Source: Pseudomonadota bacterium
Lineage (GTDB): Bacteria > Pseudomonadota > Gammaproteobacteria > Pseudomonadales > Pseudohongiellaceae
Assembly (NCBI GenBank): GCA_027623555.1
Contig: JAQBSZ010000001.1
Location: 1-64,000, forward strand
Length of the DNA stretch: 64,000 bases
Direction: 5' to 3'
The position numbers and the translations under genes are program-made. The stretch's first letter is position 1, and each line of letters starts with the position of its first letter. Below are positions 7,611 to 17,090 of the stretch, in pieces. The notes under the pieces were generated by a model. That model was given only the letters and a program-made list of their open reading frames with translations, was not told the origin of the DNA and searched no databases.

Positions 7611-8520
7611 GTATCACGCCGGTAAAAATTACCGCGCCGACCCAGTTGTTGTTTAGGAAGGCTCTGAAGCAGGGCCCCGGCAGGCGATTGCGAATCAGAA
7701 ACTGCTGATAACCAAGCAATCCACTGGCCACAAGCAGCGACAGGTAATATGCAGTACCCATCCCGAGTTGTCGGCCCGCCAGCCACAGGGAGATGACGAA
7801 CATCACCTGCAGCGTAGCAACGATAGTTTTATCCATATCGCCGAACAATATAGCGGTAGACTTGACCCCTATTTCAATATCAAATTCTCTGTCAACCATC
7901 GCGTACTGCGTATCGTAGGCAACAGTCCACAACACGTTACCGATGAATAGCAGGTAAGCAGCCTGCGGAATAGCGCCTGCCTGGGCTGTGAAAGCCATCA
8001 GTATGCCCCAAGAGAAGGCTACGCCGAGTACCAGCTGCGGCAGATTGGTGTAGCGCTTCATGAAGGGGTAGATCGCCACCAATGCAATGGCTCCGAATGA
8101 CAATAGAATAGTTTCCCGATTTGTAAACAGTACCAGAATAAAGCTAATACTTGAGAGAGCGCCGAAACAATAAAAGGCGTCCTGGCGCCTTAATGCACCG
8201 CGTGCGAGCGGTCGTTGTTGGGTGCGGTTGACCCTGCTGTCGATCTTGTAGTCAGCAAAATCATTCACACAACAGCCGGCTGAGCGCATAATCGCCGTTC
8301 CCAGCAGGAAAATAAATAACAGTGACAGGTCCGGCACACCTTCCGCTGCTATCCACAGGGCGCTGATTGTCGGCCACAGCAGCAGATAGATGCCGATTGG
8401 CCGGTTCAGTCGAGTGAGCTCAACCAGTGCGGGCAACTTCTCATACAGTTCGGGAAATCGTCCCCTGAACCTGCTGAGAACTGCAGAGGTGTATGGATGA
8501 AGGGAGTTAAGGGTTTTCAA
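7597..8520 (-). CDS. ubiA: 4-hydroxybenzoate polyprenyltransferase
   Basis: This integral-membrane prenyltransferase attaches the polyprenyl tail to 4-hydroxybenzoate in ubiquinone synthesis. Both Mg-diphosphate motifs are present: NDFADYKID (first Asp-rich motif) and YDTQYAMVDREFD (second). Between them is the family segment YPFMKRYTNLPQ. About eight hydrophobic helices are visible. The frame opens directly after a stop, so TTG 8520 is the only upstream start; a second TTG about 28 codons in would give a length nearer that of E. coli UbiA, so the start is unresolved. It follows recG on the same strand by 125 bases. The usual partner ubiC is not beside it. The 3' end overlaps a 76-bp repeat. 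Confidence 0.93.
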   Translation of the reverse strand: MKTLNSLHPYTSAVLSRFRGRFPELYEKLPALVELTRLNRPIGIYLLLWPTISALWIAAEGVPDLSLLFIFLLGTAIMRSAGCCVNDFADYKIDSRVNRTQQRPLARGALRRQDAFYCFGALSSISFILVLFTNRETILLSFGAIALVAIYPFMKRYTNLPQLVLGVAFSWGILMAFTAQAGAIPQAAYLLFIGNVLWTVAYDTQYAMVDREFDIEIGVKSTAILFGDMDKTIVATLQVMFVISLWLAGRQLGMGTAYYLSLLVASGLLGYQQFLIRNRLPGPCFRAFLNNNWVGAVIFTGVILNYF

Positions 8521-8645
8521 GCGCTATACAACCAGCATTCTCGATAGAAGCACGTAGCATAAAAGATTTTTACCATGAGTAACAATGCTACGGCATCTGA
8601 TTGGCTGGAAGCGAATTACCTGGTGCTGGAACCGCGGCAGGGCAC

Positions 8646-10733
8646 TCAGACGTAGACATAGTTTACCCGGTCTCCCAACCATCGGCGTATCAGGGGGTCG
8701 ACGATCTCCGGGTATTGCTTCAGGACTACTTCCGACGCGTCACGGACAGCATCCAGCAGGGTGGCGTCTCTGCCAATGTCTGCCACACGAAACGTCATGA
8801 GCCCGGTCTGCTGGGTACCGAGCACTTGTCCCGGGCCGCGCAATTCAAGGTCCTTCTCAGCGATATAGAAACCGTCGCTAGACTCCCGTATTACAGTCAG
8901 ACGCTGTTTACTGTTCTCTGATAAAGGTGTCTGGTAGAGCAACAGGCAGTGGCTGTGTACGCTGCCGCGTCCGATTCTTCCACGCAGCTGATGCAGCTGG
9001 GCGAGACCCAGGCGTTCCGGATTCTCGATAACCATCAAGCTGGCATTGGGCACATCGACACCGACTTCAATAACGGTAGTGGCTACCAGCAATTTCAAGA
9101 AGCCTTGCTTGAATTGTTCCATCACCTGCATCTTCTGCTTCGGTTTCATACGTCCATGAATCAATCCAATTGCAAGATGTGGTAACAATCTGGTCAGATA
9201 ATCTGCGGTTGCTTCGGCAGCCTGGCATTGCAGCGCTTCGGACTCTTCGATAAGTGTACACACCCAGTAAGCCTGATTTCCTTCTGAGCATGCCTTGTCG
9301 ATTCGCTGAATCACTTCATCGCGACGTTCACTTGAGATGATCGCAGTATTCACCGCTGTCCTGCCCGGTGGCAGCTCATCGATTATCGAACTGTCCAGGT
9401 CCGCATAGGCACTCATAGCAAGTGTTCTGGGAATCGGCGTCGCTGTCATCACCAGTTGATGAGGATTCAAATTGTCACTGGCTGCCTTGTCGCGCAGTGC
9501 CAGGCGCTGATGCACACCGAAGCGATGTTGTTCATCAATAATAATCAGGCCGAGCTTGCCGTAGACTACGCCTTCCTGGAACAAGGCATGGGTACCGATC
9601 AACAACTGGGTCTCTCCACTAGCCAGCGACTCCAACAGCTGTTTGCGTTCCGCCGCCTTGGTCTTGCCACTTAGCCAGCCTACGAATATACCCAATGGCT
9701 CAAACCATTCCCTGAAATTGTACAGGTGCTGCTCGGCCAGTATTTCGGTGGGCGCCATAATGGCAACCTGGTAGCCACATCCAAGCGCATGCAGCGCCGA
9801 GAGAGCTGCAACCACAGTCTTGCCGGAGCCCACATCGCCTTGTAACAGTCTCAACATGGGACAGACACTGTTCAGATCCCGGGCGATCTCCTGGTAGGCC
9901 GATTGCTGCGCATTAGTTAAAGTGAATGGGAGCTGCCTGAGATAGCGCGTTATCAATTCATTGTCTGCATCCATCTTTGGTGCTGTCTGCTTGCTTGAGT
10001 CATTCTTGAAACGCCGCATACAGAGGCGATGGGCTAGCAATTCCTCGAATGCGAGGCGTTTGTGCCCAGGATTCATCTCTTCGCTCATCCAGCCCAGCGG
10101 CGCATCGGCAGGTGGTTGATGAATCAGCTTGATTGCTTCAGTGAGCCCATGCAGCCCGAGCTTGTTAACCAGTTCTGCAGGCAGATAATCACGCACCTGG
10201 TTGGAGCGCTCCAGAATGTCGAGCGCTTGCCTGGCCACGTTGCGCAATCTTCCCTGCTGCAAGCCATCGGTGGAGGGATAGATTGGTGTCAGTGTTTCTG
10301 GCACCGGTTCGTTTTCAAGGTCCCGAATTACCCGGTATTCCGGATGATACATTTCCATGCCAGACCTGCCGCGCCTTACCTCGCCATAGCAGCGTAGCTG
10401 ATTGCCTGGCTCCAGCGATTTTTTCTGCGCTGCGCTGAAATGAAAAAAACGCAGACTGATTACACCGCTATTGTCGCGCAAGACACAATGCAAGCTGCGG
10501 CGTCTGCCAAACTGAATATTACTGCTGACGATTTCACCCTGCAGCTGAACATGCTCTCCGACAGAGACTCGACCAATAGAATCGATGCGGGTACGATCCT
10601 CATAACGCAGCGGAAGATGAAATAACAAATCCTGTACGTTATAAATACCGAGTTGATGAAACTTTTTCTCCAGTGCGGGCCCAACGCCTTTCAGCCGGGT
10701 TAACTGAATCTGGTCGAGTTGCTGGCTGCTCAT
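8646..10733 (-). CDS. recG: ATP-dependent DNA helicase RecG
   Basis: RecG remodels stalled replication forks and branch-migrates Holliday junctions. From ATG 10733 the protein is 695 residues and the N-terminus (LTRLKGVGPALEKKF, then LPLRYEDRT) aligns with E. coli RecG without extension; the in-frame ATG 10766 adds 11 unrelated residues. An OB-fold wedge domain occupies about 60-160. Walker A GDVGSGKT and the DEQHRFG box mark the first RecA-like domain. MTATPIPRTLAM and the RGRIGRG motif (QLRGRIGRG) mark the second. All expected motifs are intact. It is co-directional with ridA, 143 bases downstream of it. Confidence 0.96.
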   Translation of the reverse strand: MSSQQLDQIQLTRLKGVGPALEKKFHQLGIYNVQDLLFHLPLRYEDRTRIDSIGRVSVGEHVQLQGEIVSSNIQFGRRRSLHCVLRDNSGVISLRFFHFSAAQKKSLEPGNQLRCYGEVRRGRSGMEMYHPEYRVIRDLENEPVPETLTPIYPSTDGLQQGRLRNVARQALDILERSNQVRDYLPAELVNKLGLHGLTEAIKLIHQPPADAPLGWMSEEMNPGHKRLAFEELLAHRLCMRRFKNDSSKQTAPKMDADNELITRYLRQLPFTLTNAQQSAYQEIARDLNSVCPMLRLLQGDVGSGKTVVAALSALHALGCGYQVAIMAPTEILAEQHLYNFREWFEPLGIFVGWLSGKTKAAERKQLLESLASGETQLLIGTHALFQEGVVYGKLGLIIIDEQHRFGVHQRLALRDKAASDNLNPHQLVMTATPIPRTLAMSAYADLDSSIIDELPPGRTAVNTAIISSERRDEVIQRIDKACSEGNQAYWVCTLIEESEALQCQAAEATADYLTRLLPHLAIGLIHGRMKPKQKMQVMEQFKQGFLKLLVATTVIEVGVDVPNASLMVIENPERLGLAQLHQLRGRIGRGSVHSHCLLLYQTPLSENSKQRLTVIRESSDGFYIAEKDLELRGPGQVLGTQQTGLMTFRVADIGRDATLLDAVRDASEVVLKQYPEIVDPLIRRWLGDRVNYVYV

Positions 10734-10876
10734 TACCTGATGATGCGCATTAGTTGTGAGAGTCATTCTGCGATCGATTTATTTTCCACAGACAAGCGCT
10801 GCGCCGTGTCCGGGAAATCTTCACTGCAGGATACCGTTGCCGAACGGTAAAAGTATAGGCGATTCCTAAAGGATTG

Positions 10877-11260
10877 CTAACCGGTGATGATCGCGTCTAT
10901 TTCCACGATTGAATGTTTCGGCAGTGCACTGACCTGGATGGTCGCCCGTGCCGGATAGGGCTCGTTGAAGTTTTCCGCCATGATGCTGTTAACCATGGCG
11001 AAATCACTAAGGTCAATCAGATAGATTGTCAACTTAACCGCATTTTGTAAGCCACTTCCTGCGGCCTCGGCAACACTTCTCAAATTCTTGAACACTTGCC
11101 GGGTCTGTTCCTCGATACCCCCTTCCACCAGTTCCATGGTTTCAGGATCCAGAGGAATCTGCCCGGAGAGGAAAATCAGTTCACCCGATTTTATAGCCTG
11201 GGAGTAGGGACCGAGTGCCGCAGGTGCGGCATCGGTTTTAATCGCTTCTCGATCTGGCAT
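10877..11260 (-). CDS. ridA: reactive intermediate/imine deaminase RidA
   Basis: This 127-residue member of the YjgF/YER057c/UK114 family hydrolyses toxic enamine/imine products of PLP enzymes such as threonine dehydratase. Diagnostic segments are GPYSQAI near the N-terminus, FLSGQIPLDP, and PARATIQVSALP with the conserved active-site Arg. ATG 11260 has GAGGAA seven bases upstream. A longer frame upstream is the shadow of spoT. It lies 11 bases after the spoT stop, so the two are probably co-transcribed, an arrangement common in gammaproteobacteria. Confidence 0.95.
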   Translation of the reverse strand: MPDREAIKTDAAPAALGPYSQAIKSGELIFLSGQIPLDPETMELVEGGIEEQTRQVFKNLRSVAEAAGSGLQNAVKLTIYLIDLSDFAMVNSIMAENFNEPYPARATIQVSALPKHSIVEIDAIITG

Positions 11261-11271
11261 GACTGGATTCC

Positions 11272-13452
11272 TCAGTGAATACCGATAGTGCTTCTTATCA
11301 TCTTGCGCACCCGGCGGCTCTTGACTCGCGTAACCCTCGTTACTGGTTTGATTAGACGGACTCGCTTCATGACTCGAGCCAGATGCACACGATTCCGAAC
11401 ATTCAGAGACAGGTTTACGATACTGACGCGGGCATCTCGTTCCACTGTACTTATTTTTTCTATATTCGCCTCGGCGCCGGTAATGGTGGTGGCAAGTGTG
11501 GCGATAATTCCTCGCAGGTTTTCCAGTTCGACGCGCAGCTCGACAGAGAACTCTCCCTCGACATCCGGATCCCAACTGACCGCGATACATTTTTCGGGGT
11601 TGTCATGAATTTCCGCGATGTTATTGCAGTCATCGGTGTGAATTACCATGCCGCGCCCTGAGCTGATATGACCAACAATGGGATCGCCAGGAATTGGATG
11701 ACAGCATTTGGCGTAGTTCATCACCATTCCTTCGGAGCCGCGAATTGCCAGGGACCCCTGTTCATCAGGAGCAAGGCCACCGTCCAGAGCCGTGACTTTA
11801 CTGTGCGCGGCAAGACGTTGGGCAACCATGTAAGACATACGATTACCCAGACCAATCTCTTCCAGCAAGTGATCGAGGGATTTCAGCTTTGTCTGGCTGA
11901 GCACTGCATTGATGTTTTCCGCCGTAACCGAATCGAGGTCGCTGCCGAAACTGGCTAATGCCTTGTTTAGTAAGCGGCGCCCCAGAGCAACAGATTCAGA
12001 ATGTTTCTGGTTCTTCAGGTAATGGCGAATATTGCTGCGAGCCTTACCGGTGACAACAAAACTCAACCAGGCAGGGTTAGGTTGGGTGCCAGGCGCAGTA
12101 ATGATCTCCACAGTCTGCCCGCTTTGTAATGGCTCGCTCAGCGGTGCCAGGCGGCGACTGATACGGCAGGCTACACAGGAATTTCCAACATCGGTATGAA
12201 TCGCATAGGCGAAATCCACCGCGGTAGACCCAGCAGGCAATTCAAAAATTGTTCCCTTTGGTGTGAACACATAAATCTCATCAGGGAATAGATCGATCTT
12301 AACGTTTTCGATGAACTCCAGCGAGTTTCCAGCGTGCTTCTGTAGTTCCAGCAAGCCGTTTACCCATTCGCGAGCACGAATATGAGCATTGCTTGGCAAG
12401 TCATCACTGGATTTGTAGAGCCAGTGCGATGCAATACCGTTGTTTGCCATCGCTTCCATTTCTTCAGTTCGAATTTGAATCTCGATAGGAACGCCGTGCA
12501 TACCAAACAAAGTCGTATGCAGTGACTGGTAACCGTTAGTTTTTGGAATTGCGATATAGTCCTTGAAGCGGCCGGGTACGGGTTTGTAGAGACTGTGCAC
12601 GGCGCCTAACACGCGATAGCAGGTGTCGACACGATCGACAATGATCCGAAACGCATACACATCCATAATTTCAGAAAAAGATTTACGTTTGCTACGCATC
12701 TTCTCGTAAATTGAAAACAGGTGCTTCTCACGTCCGATGGTGCGACCCGGCAGATCCTCACGTTCGAGGCAGGTTTCCAAGGCGGTCTGGATTTTTGACA
12801 CGATTTCCCTGCGATTACCGCGAACGCGTTTAATTGCAGTAGCAATGCGGCGCGAACGCATCGGGTGGAGTGCGGCAAAGCCAAGCTCTTCAAATTCGAC
12901 TCTTACGTTGTTCATACCCAGCCGATTAGCAATAGGCGCGTATATGTCGAGCGTCTCTCTCGCAATACGCCTGCGTTTATCAGGGGTTAGTACGTCCAGA
13001 GTACGCATGTTATGAAGGCGATCTGCGATCTTCACCAGGATTACTCGCAGGTCTTTCGCCATGGCCATAGCCATTTTCTGAAAGTTTTCAGCCTGTGCCT
13101 CGGCGCGGCTGCTAAAGGTAATCTTGTTGAGCTTACTGACACCATCCACTAGATCGGCGACCGTATTACCGAACTGTGATTTGATGGCTGTCTTGGTGAT
13201 GCCAGTATCTTCGATGACATCATGCAGCATGGCGGCCATCAGTGATTGATGGTCCATGTGCATTTTGCTCAGAATGGAGGCGACCGCCAGAGGATGTGTT
13301 ACGTAGGCATCGCCGCTGCGTCGAAACTGCCCCTCGTGTGCCTGTTCGGCATAGTAGAAGGCGCGCTTTACGCTATTGACCTGATCTTTTCCAAGGTAGT
13401 CGGAAAGATCGTCAGCGAGTGAGTCGATTGTGTCCAACGCTATGACTTGCAA
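11272..13452 (-). CDS. spoT: bifunctional (p)ppGpp synthase/hydrolase SpoT
   Basis: This 726-residue Rel/Spo homologue sets the stringent-response alarmone level. The order is an HD hydrolase domain (HDVIEDT, residues ~77-83), a synthetase domain (FKDYIAIPKTNGYQSLHT), a TGS domain (DEIYVFTPKG onward), a Zn-finger-like region (AKCCHPIPGD) and a C-terminal ACT domain. The conserved HDVIEDT implies a working hydrolase. No ATG exists before residue 64; the frame begins at TTG 13452, which has a strong AAGGAG site seven bases upstream and gives an N-terminus matching E. coli SpoT. It sits 18 bases after rpoZ, the classical rpoZ-spoT order. Confidence 0.96.
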   Translation of the reverse strand: MQVIALDTIDSLADDLSDYLGKDQVNSVKRAFYYAEQAHEGQFRRSGDAYVTHPLAVASILSKMHMDHQSLMAAMLHDVIEDTGITKTAIKSQFGNTVADLVDGVSKLNKITFSSRAEAQAENFQKMAMAMAKDLRVILVKIADRLHNMRTLDVLTPDKRRRIARETLDIYAPIANRLGMNNVRVEFEELGFAALHPMRSRRIATAIKRVRGNRREIVSKIQTALETCLEREDLPGRTIGREKHLFSIYEKMRSKRKSFSEIMDVYAFRIIVDRVDTCYRVLGAVHSLYKPVPGRFKDYIAIPKTNGYQSLHTTLFGMHGVPIEIQIRTEEMEAMANNGIASHWLYKSSDDLPSNAHIRAREWVNGLLELQKHAGNSLEFIENVKIDLFPDEIYVFTPKGTIFELPAGSTAVDFAYAIHTDVGNSCVACRISRRLAPLSEPLQSGQTVEIITAPGTQPNPAWLSFVVTGKARSNIRHYLKNQKHSESVALGRRLLNKALASFGSDLDSVTAENINAVLSQTKLKSLDHLLEEIGLGNRMSYMVAQRLAAHSKVTALDGGLAPDEQGSLAIRGSEGMVMNYAKCCHPIPGDPIVGHISSGRGMVIHTDDCNNIAEIHDNPEKCIAVSWDPDVEGEFSVELRVELENLRGIIATLATTITGAEANIEKISTVERDARVSIVNLSLNVRNRVHLARVMKRVRLIKPVTRVTRVKSRRVRKMIRSTIGIH

Positions 13453-13470
13453 GACCCGACTCCTTAAGTT

Positions 13471-13788
13471 TTACTCTTCAGCAGAGAGACTGTCTTCTTT
13501 TCGGACCTGTTCGTCATGTGCAGCCATGGCAGTTGCGGCGGCGGCTTCCAGTTGTTCCACCGCTTCTTCTTCCAGCTCAGCACTTGGCTTTTCGACCAGG
13601 ATTGAGGCAGTGATGAAGCCTTCGGCGATTTCACGTAAAGCGAGTACCGTGGGCTTGTCGTTATCTACCGAGACCATTGGATCCTTGCCTCCGGTCTGTA
13701 ATTGCCGCGCTCTTTTGCTGGACACCATCACCAATTGGAAACGGTTATCTACCTTGTCCAAACAATCTTCTACAGTAATTCGTGCCAT
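13471..13788 (-). CDS. rpoZ: RNA polymerase omega subunit
   Basis: Omega is the small chaperone-like subunit that binds beta-prime and helps ppGpp sensing. The N-terminal half ([20 protein letters not shown], then SSKRARQLQ) is nearly invariant in the family. The 105-residue length slightly exceeds the E. coli 91, the excess being an acidic Glu/Ala-rich tail (about 70-105). ATG 13788 is preceded by AAGGT. It is transcribed with spoT, which is fitting because both serve the ppGpp response. Confidence 0.96.
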   Translation of the reverse strand: MARITVEDCLDKVDNRFQLVMVSSKRARQLQTGGKDPMVSVDNDKPTVLALREIAEGFITASILVEKPSAELEEEAVEQLEAAAATAMAAHDEQVRKEDSLSAEE

Positions 13789-13866
13789 GCCTATACCTTA
13801 ATCATTTCGCAGTTATCGTTCAGAATCTCTTAAGACCTTGTGGGACGGGATTTCTAGCCTGTTCGC

Positions 13867-13890
13867 AATAGACGCATTAATAGATGCATT
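13867..13890. repeat. 12-bp tandem duplication upstream of rpoZ
   Basis: AATAGACGCATT (13867-13878) is followed at once by AATAGATGCATT (13879-13890), 11 of 12 identical. The pair lies in the 229-base gmk-rpoZ interval, about 80 bases upstream of the rpoZ start, where an rpoZ-spoT promoter would be expected. A regulatory role is speculative. Confidence 0.5.
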
Positions 13891-14017
13891 ATTAGAGGCT
13901 CCCTAAGTAAGAGGACCGGGGATTCTACTGAATTTCAGTCCAAATTGCATATTTTTTACCAGGCAATTCATGCCAATCTGGACTTGAAGAGGTGATTTTT
14001 CAACGCGCCAGAGGGTT

Positions 14018-14635
14018 TCAGTCTCGTGTCAGGTTCTCCAAAAGGTTTGCCAGGGATTCCTGCTGTGCCTGCACGGTCAGACGGCGTGATCGAATAATTG
14101 CCCGTATATCGGCGAGCGCGAATTCAAAATCATCGTTGACCACCACAAAGTCAGCCTCCGCTACATGCTGGATAACACTGCGTGCCTGCTGCATCCGTCT
14201 CTCTATCGTATCTTCGTCATCCTGAGCCCGTTCGGTGAGGCGCAGGGTGAGTGCTTTTAGAGAGGGTGGCAGGATAAATATGAAGCAGGCGTCTGGCCGC
14301 AGTTTGCGAACCTGCGCGGCACCTTGCCAATCAATTTCCAGAATCACGTCAAAGCCTGCATCGAGTTGCTGGTTCACCCAACGCTCTGAGGTTCCGTAGT
14401 GATGTCCGTATACCTCGGCGCTCTCCAGAAAGTCAGCGGCTGACAACATGGCCATAAATTCCTTGTCGCTGACAAAATGATAATTGACTCCATTCTCTTC
14501 GCCGGGGCGGCCTGGCCGTGTTGTGTGTGATACTGACACTCGCAATCCATCATCATGGTGCACGAGAGCATTTACCAGCGTTGTCTTGCCTGTCCCGGAA
14601 GGAGCAGTGATGATGATTAACTTGCCCTTTAGCAT
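14018..14635 (-). CDS. gmk: guanylate kinase
   Basis: This 205-residue enzyme phosphorylates GMP to GDP. The P-loop APSGTGKTT lies at about residues 10-18, SVSHTTRPGRPGE is the GMP-binding segment, and LEIDWQGA carries the conserved acidic strand. Length and motifs match E. coli Gmk (207). ATG 14635 follows a GGAACC purine stretch. It is 17 bases downstream of yicC and 229 bases before rpoZ, reproducing the common gmk-rpoZ-spoT order with yicC added at the front. Confidence 0.96.
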   Translation of the reverse strand: MLKGKLIIITAPSGTGKTTLVNALVHHDDGLRVSVSHTTRPGRPGEENGVNYHFVSDKEFMAMLSAADFLESAEVYGHHYGTSERWVNQQLDAGFDVILEIDWQGAAQVRKLRPDACFIFILPPSLKALTLRLTERAQDDEDTIERRMQQARSVIQHVAEADFVVVNDDFEFALADIRAIIRSRRLTVQAQQESLANLLENLTRD

Positions 14636-14652
14636 CTCAGTTTAGGTTCCTC

Positions 14653-15519
14653 TCACTCGACGTTTTGTATTTGTTCACGCATCTGTTCGATCATAACTTT
14701 GAGCTCTACTGCACCCATGGTCGACTCGACTACTATGGCCTTTGATGAAAGAGTGTTCGCCTCCCTGTTTAATTCCTGCATGAGAAAGTCCAGCCGCCTG
14801 CCTTTTTGTCCCTTGGTTGTGATAACCCTATCTACTTCGTTAAGGTGGGAATCAAGACGATCCAACTCTTCATCGACATCGGCTTTCTGTGCAAGTAGTG
14901 CAATCTCCTGTTCTAACCGCGTGGGCTCAAGTTCAACCTTTAGCTCTTCCAGTTTATCCGCTAAAGATTGTCGCTGCTTCTCGAGGATGGTCGGCATCTT
15001 TTCTCTTAAGGCAGCCACTATTTCGCGAATCGCTGTGATGCGCTGAATCAGAAATCCCTTTATCGCTTCACCCTCACGTTCTCTGCTAGCTAGTAAATCA
15101 TCGAGCGTCCTTTCAAATAATTGCAGAGCTTCCGTTTCCAGGACGCTATTGTCTGACTGTTGATCGGAAACTACGCCGGGCCAGCGCAAGATCTCCATGC
15201 TACTAAGCGGCGAAGAACTTCCAGTGAGGGTCTGGATCTGATTATTGGCCTCCACCAGCCTCTGAATCAGATCCTCGTCTAATTGCAGCTCAATCTGGCC
15301 TGCTTCTGCAGGTTGAAAGCGCAACTGGCATTCGACTTTACCGCGGGCCAATCGCTTTCTTGCTGTCTCACGAATGTTATTTTCCAGCCCGCGGAAAACA
15401 TCAGGAAGCCGAACACTGGTTTCCAGGTACCTGTGATTAACGGAGCGAATCTCCCAGGTGAGGGAACCCCAGTCCTGATCCAACTGCTGCCTTGAGAAGG
15501 CAGTCATACTCAACATCAT
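14653..15519 (-). CDS. yicC: YicC-family endoribonuclease
   Basis: This 288-residue YicC protein belongs to a conserved family with a reported endoribonuclease activity. The signature N-terminus ([11 protein letters not shown], then [12 protein letters not shown]) and the C-terminal block ([17 protein letters not shown], then [15 protein letters not shown]) are both intact. ATG 15519 and ATG 15516 are adjacent; the first gives the same spacing to SMTA as in E. coli YicC. A long helical, charged middle region (about 150-240) is likely coiled coil. It is divergent from rph, as in E. coli. Confidence 0.93.
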   Translation of the reverse strand: MMLSMTAFSRQQLDQDWGSLTWEIRSVNHRYLETSVRLPDVFRGLENNIRETARKRLARGKVECQLRFQPAEAGQIELQLDEDLIQRLVEANNQIQTLTGSSSPLSSMEILRWPGVVSDQQSDNSVLETEALQLFERTLDDLLASREREGEAIKGFLIQRITAIREIVAALREKMPTILEKQRQSLADKLEELKVELEPTRLEQEIALLAQKADVDEELDRLDSHLNEVDRVITTKGQKGRRLDFLMQELNREANTLSSKAIVVESTMGAVELKVMIEQMREQIQNVE

Positions 15520-15534
15520 AACAGTGAACTCTAC

Positions 15535-15577
15535 GGTGAAGATTCACCATTTTAGCGTAATACGCGATGAATCACAG
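15535..15577 (-). promoter_or_regulatory. candidate yicC promoter with near-palindrome
   Basis: On the minus strand CGCTAAAAT supplies a -10 (TAAAAT, plus coordinates 15549-15554) about 30 bases before ATG 15519; the 17-bp-spaced -35 (CTGTGA) is poor. Over the expected transcription start lies GGTGAA-GA-TTCACC (15535-15548), an almost perfect 14-bp palindrome that could be an operator. Confidence 0.3.
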
Positions 15578-15691
15578 TGGTCATTCACCCCTTTACCGAT
15601 CCCTTCGCTCGCACTGGGCATGATTTTCAAGGATAATCCGCAACACAGTTTTAAACCCATTGAGTTATCGTCCTCCCACATTGGAAATTCC

Positions 15692-16417
15692 ATGACAGCA
15701 GTAACCAGACCCAGCAACCGACAGGCCGATCAACTACGTACTATTCGATTGAGCAGGCATTACACCATGCATGCCGAGGGATCAGTGCTGGTTGAATTTG
15801 GCGACACCAGGGTGCTTTGCAATGCGACTGTGGAAGATTCAGTTCCCCGGTTTCTGAAAGGCAGTGGCAGAGGCTGGGTAACTGCAGAATACGGGATGTT
15901 GCCGCGATCTACCGGTAGCCGTATGGACCGTGAAGCAGCCAGGGGTAAACAATCCGGAAGATCTCTGGAGATTCAACGTCTGATCGGTCGCTCTCTGCGC
16001 TCGGCCGTCGATTTGAGCCAGCTAGGTGAACACACCATCAAGGTGGACTGTGACGTGATACAGGCCGATGGGGGCACACGTACTGCCTCGATTACTGGAG
16101 GTTGTGTAGCGCTGGTTGACGCAATTAACTACATGCTGGCGAACAAGATGTTAAAGACCAGTCCGCTCAAGCAATTGATTGGCTCTGTTTCTGTTGGTAT
16201 CTACAAGGGCCTCGCCATATTAGACCTGGATTATGCGGAAGACTCGAGCGCGGAAACCGATATGAATGTAGTTATGACCGAGTCCGGTGGCTTCATTGAA
16301 GTGCAAGGCACTGGTGAAGACGGAGATTTTAGTCACGCTCAGTTATTCGAGATGATTGCACTGGCTGAAAATGGCATTAGGCAATTGGTTAAAGCGCAAC
16401 AGGAGGCGTTGGCTTAA
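15692..16417 (+). CDS. rph: ribonuclease PH
   Basis: This phosphorolytic 3'-5' exoribonuclease trims tRNA 3' ends. From ATG 15692 it is 241 residues (E. coli 238). The frame is open for 56 codons upstream, but conserved sequence begins only at [13 protein letters not shown], and GGAA lies before this ATG. Hallmarks are [19 protein letters not shown], the phosphate-binding [15 protein letters not shown] and the late [10 protein letters not shown]. All catalytic residues appear intact, unlike the frameshifted rph of E. coli K-12. It is followed by pyrE after 25 bases, the classical rph-pyrE operon. Confidence 0.96.
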   Translation: MTAVTRPSNRQADQLRTIRLSRHYTMHAEGSVLVEFGDTRVLCNATVEDSVPRFLKGSGRGWVTAEYGMLPRSTGSRMDREAARGKQSGRSLEIQRLIGRSLRSAVDLSQLGEHTIKVDCDVIQADGGTRTASITGGCVALVDAINYMLANKMLKTSPLKQLIGSVSVGIYKGLAILDLDYAEDSSAETDMNVVMTESGGFIEVQGTGEDGDFSHAQLFEMIALAENGIRQLVKAQQEALA

Positions 16418-16442
16418 CTGGACACAGTGAGGCAGATTCGCA

Positions 16443-17090
16443 ATGCATTCGTTTCAAACTGATTTTTTAAAATTTGTCATCGATAATGACATTCTTCGGT
16501 TTGGCGAGTTTACTTTAAAGTCAGGCCGGATCAGCCCGTACTTTTTCAATGCAGGTTTATTCAATACTGGCGAGAAACTGTCCTTCCTGGCCCGGTGCTA
16601 TGCGGCAGCCATCGTACACTCAGGTCAGCAATTCGATGTATTGTTCGGGCCGGCCTACAAGGGAATTCCTCTGGTCTCTGCAACAGCGATGGCGCTGGCA
16701 AGCAATCATGACATCAACAAACCATTCTGTTTTAACCGAAAGGAAACCAAAGAACATGGTGAAGGTGGTGTGATTGTAGGAGCAGAGCTTACCGGTAACG
16801 TCATGATCATCGATGATGTCATTACCGCTGGAACGGCTGTCCGGGAAGCTGCTGACATACTGGCGAACAATGGCGCAGTGCTGGCAGGGATCGCCGTAGC
16901 AATGGACAGGCAGGAGCGTGGCACAGGATCACTCTCGGCAATTCAGGAAATTGAACAGAACTACCAGATAAAGATTGTTAGTATTATCAATCTACAGGAT
17001 ATAGTCGACTTTCTTGAGGAGACATCTGCCAAAGTGCTACAACAACACCTCGAAGCAGTTATAGCTTATCGAACGGAGTATGGAGTCTGA
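16443..17090 (+). CDS. pyrE: orotate phosphoribosyltransferase
   Basis: This enzyme transfers phosphoribose from PRPP to orotate in pyrimidine synthesis. The 215-residue length matches E. coli PyrE (213). The PRPP motif [13 protein letters not shown] is at about residues 120-132, and [10 protein letters not shown] and [13 protein letters not shown] (the flexible catalytic loop with Lys) are present. ATG 16443 has a modest GAGG site. It is co-transcribed with rph. Its stop ends at 17090 and the convergent slmA stop begins at 17091, leaving no intergenic DNA. Confidence 0.96.
   Translation: MHSFQTDFLKFVIDNDILRFGEFTLKSGRISPYFFNAGLFNTGEKLSFLARCYAAAIVHSGQQFDVLFGPAYKGIPLVSATAMALASNHDINKPFCFNRKETKEHGEGGVIVGAELTGNVMIIDDVITAGTAVREAADILANNGAVLAGIAVAMDRQERGTGSLSAIQEIEQNYQIKIVSIINLQDIVDFLEETSAKVLQQHLEAVIAYRTEYGV

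Noticed and set aside
8575..8655. A 26-codon plus-strand frame (MSNNATASDWLEANY...) between ubiA and recG
   Set aside because: No ribosome-binding site, overlaps the recG 3' end on the other strand, and no family resemblance.
10877..11590. Extended ridA of 237 codons
   Set aside because: The N-terminal part is an out-of-frame shadow of spoT; RidA begins at 11260.
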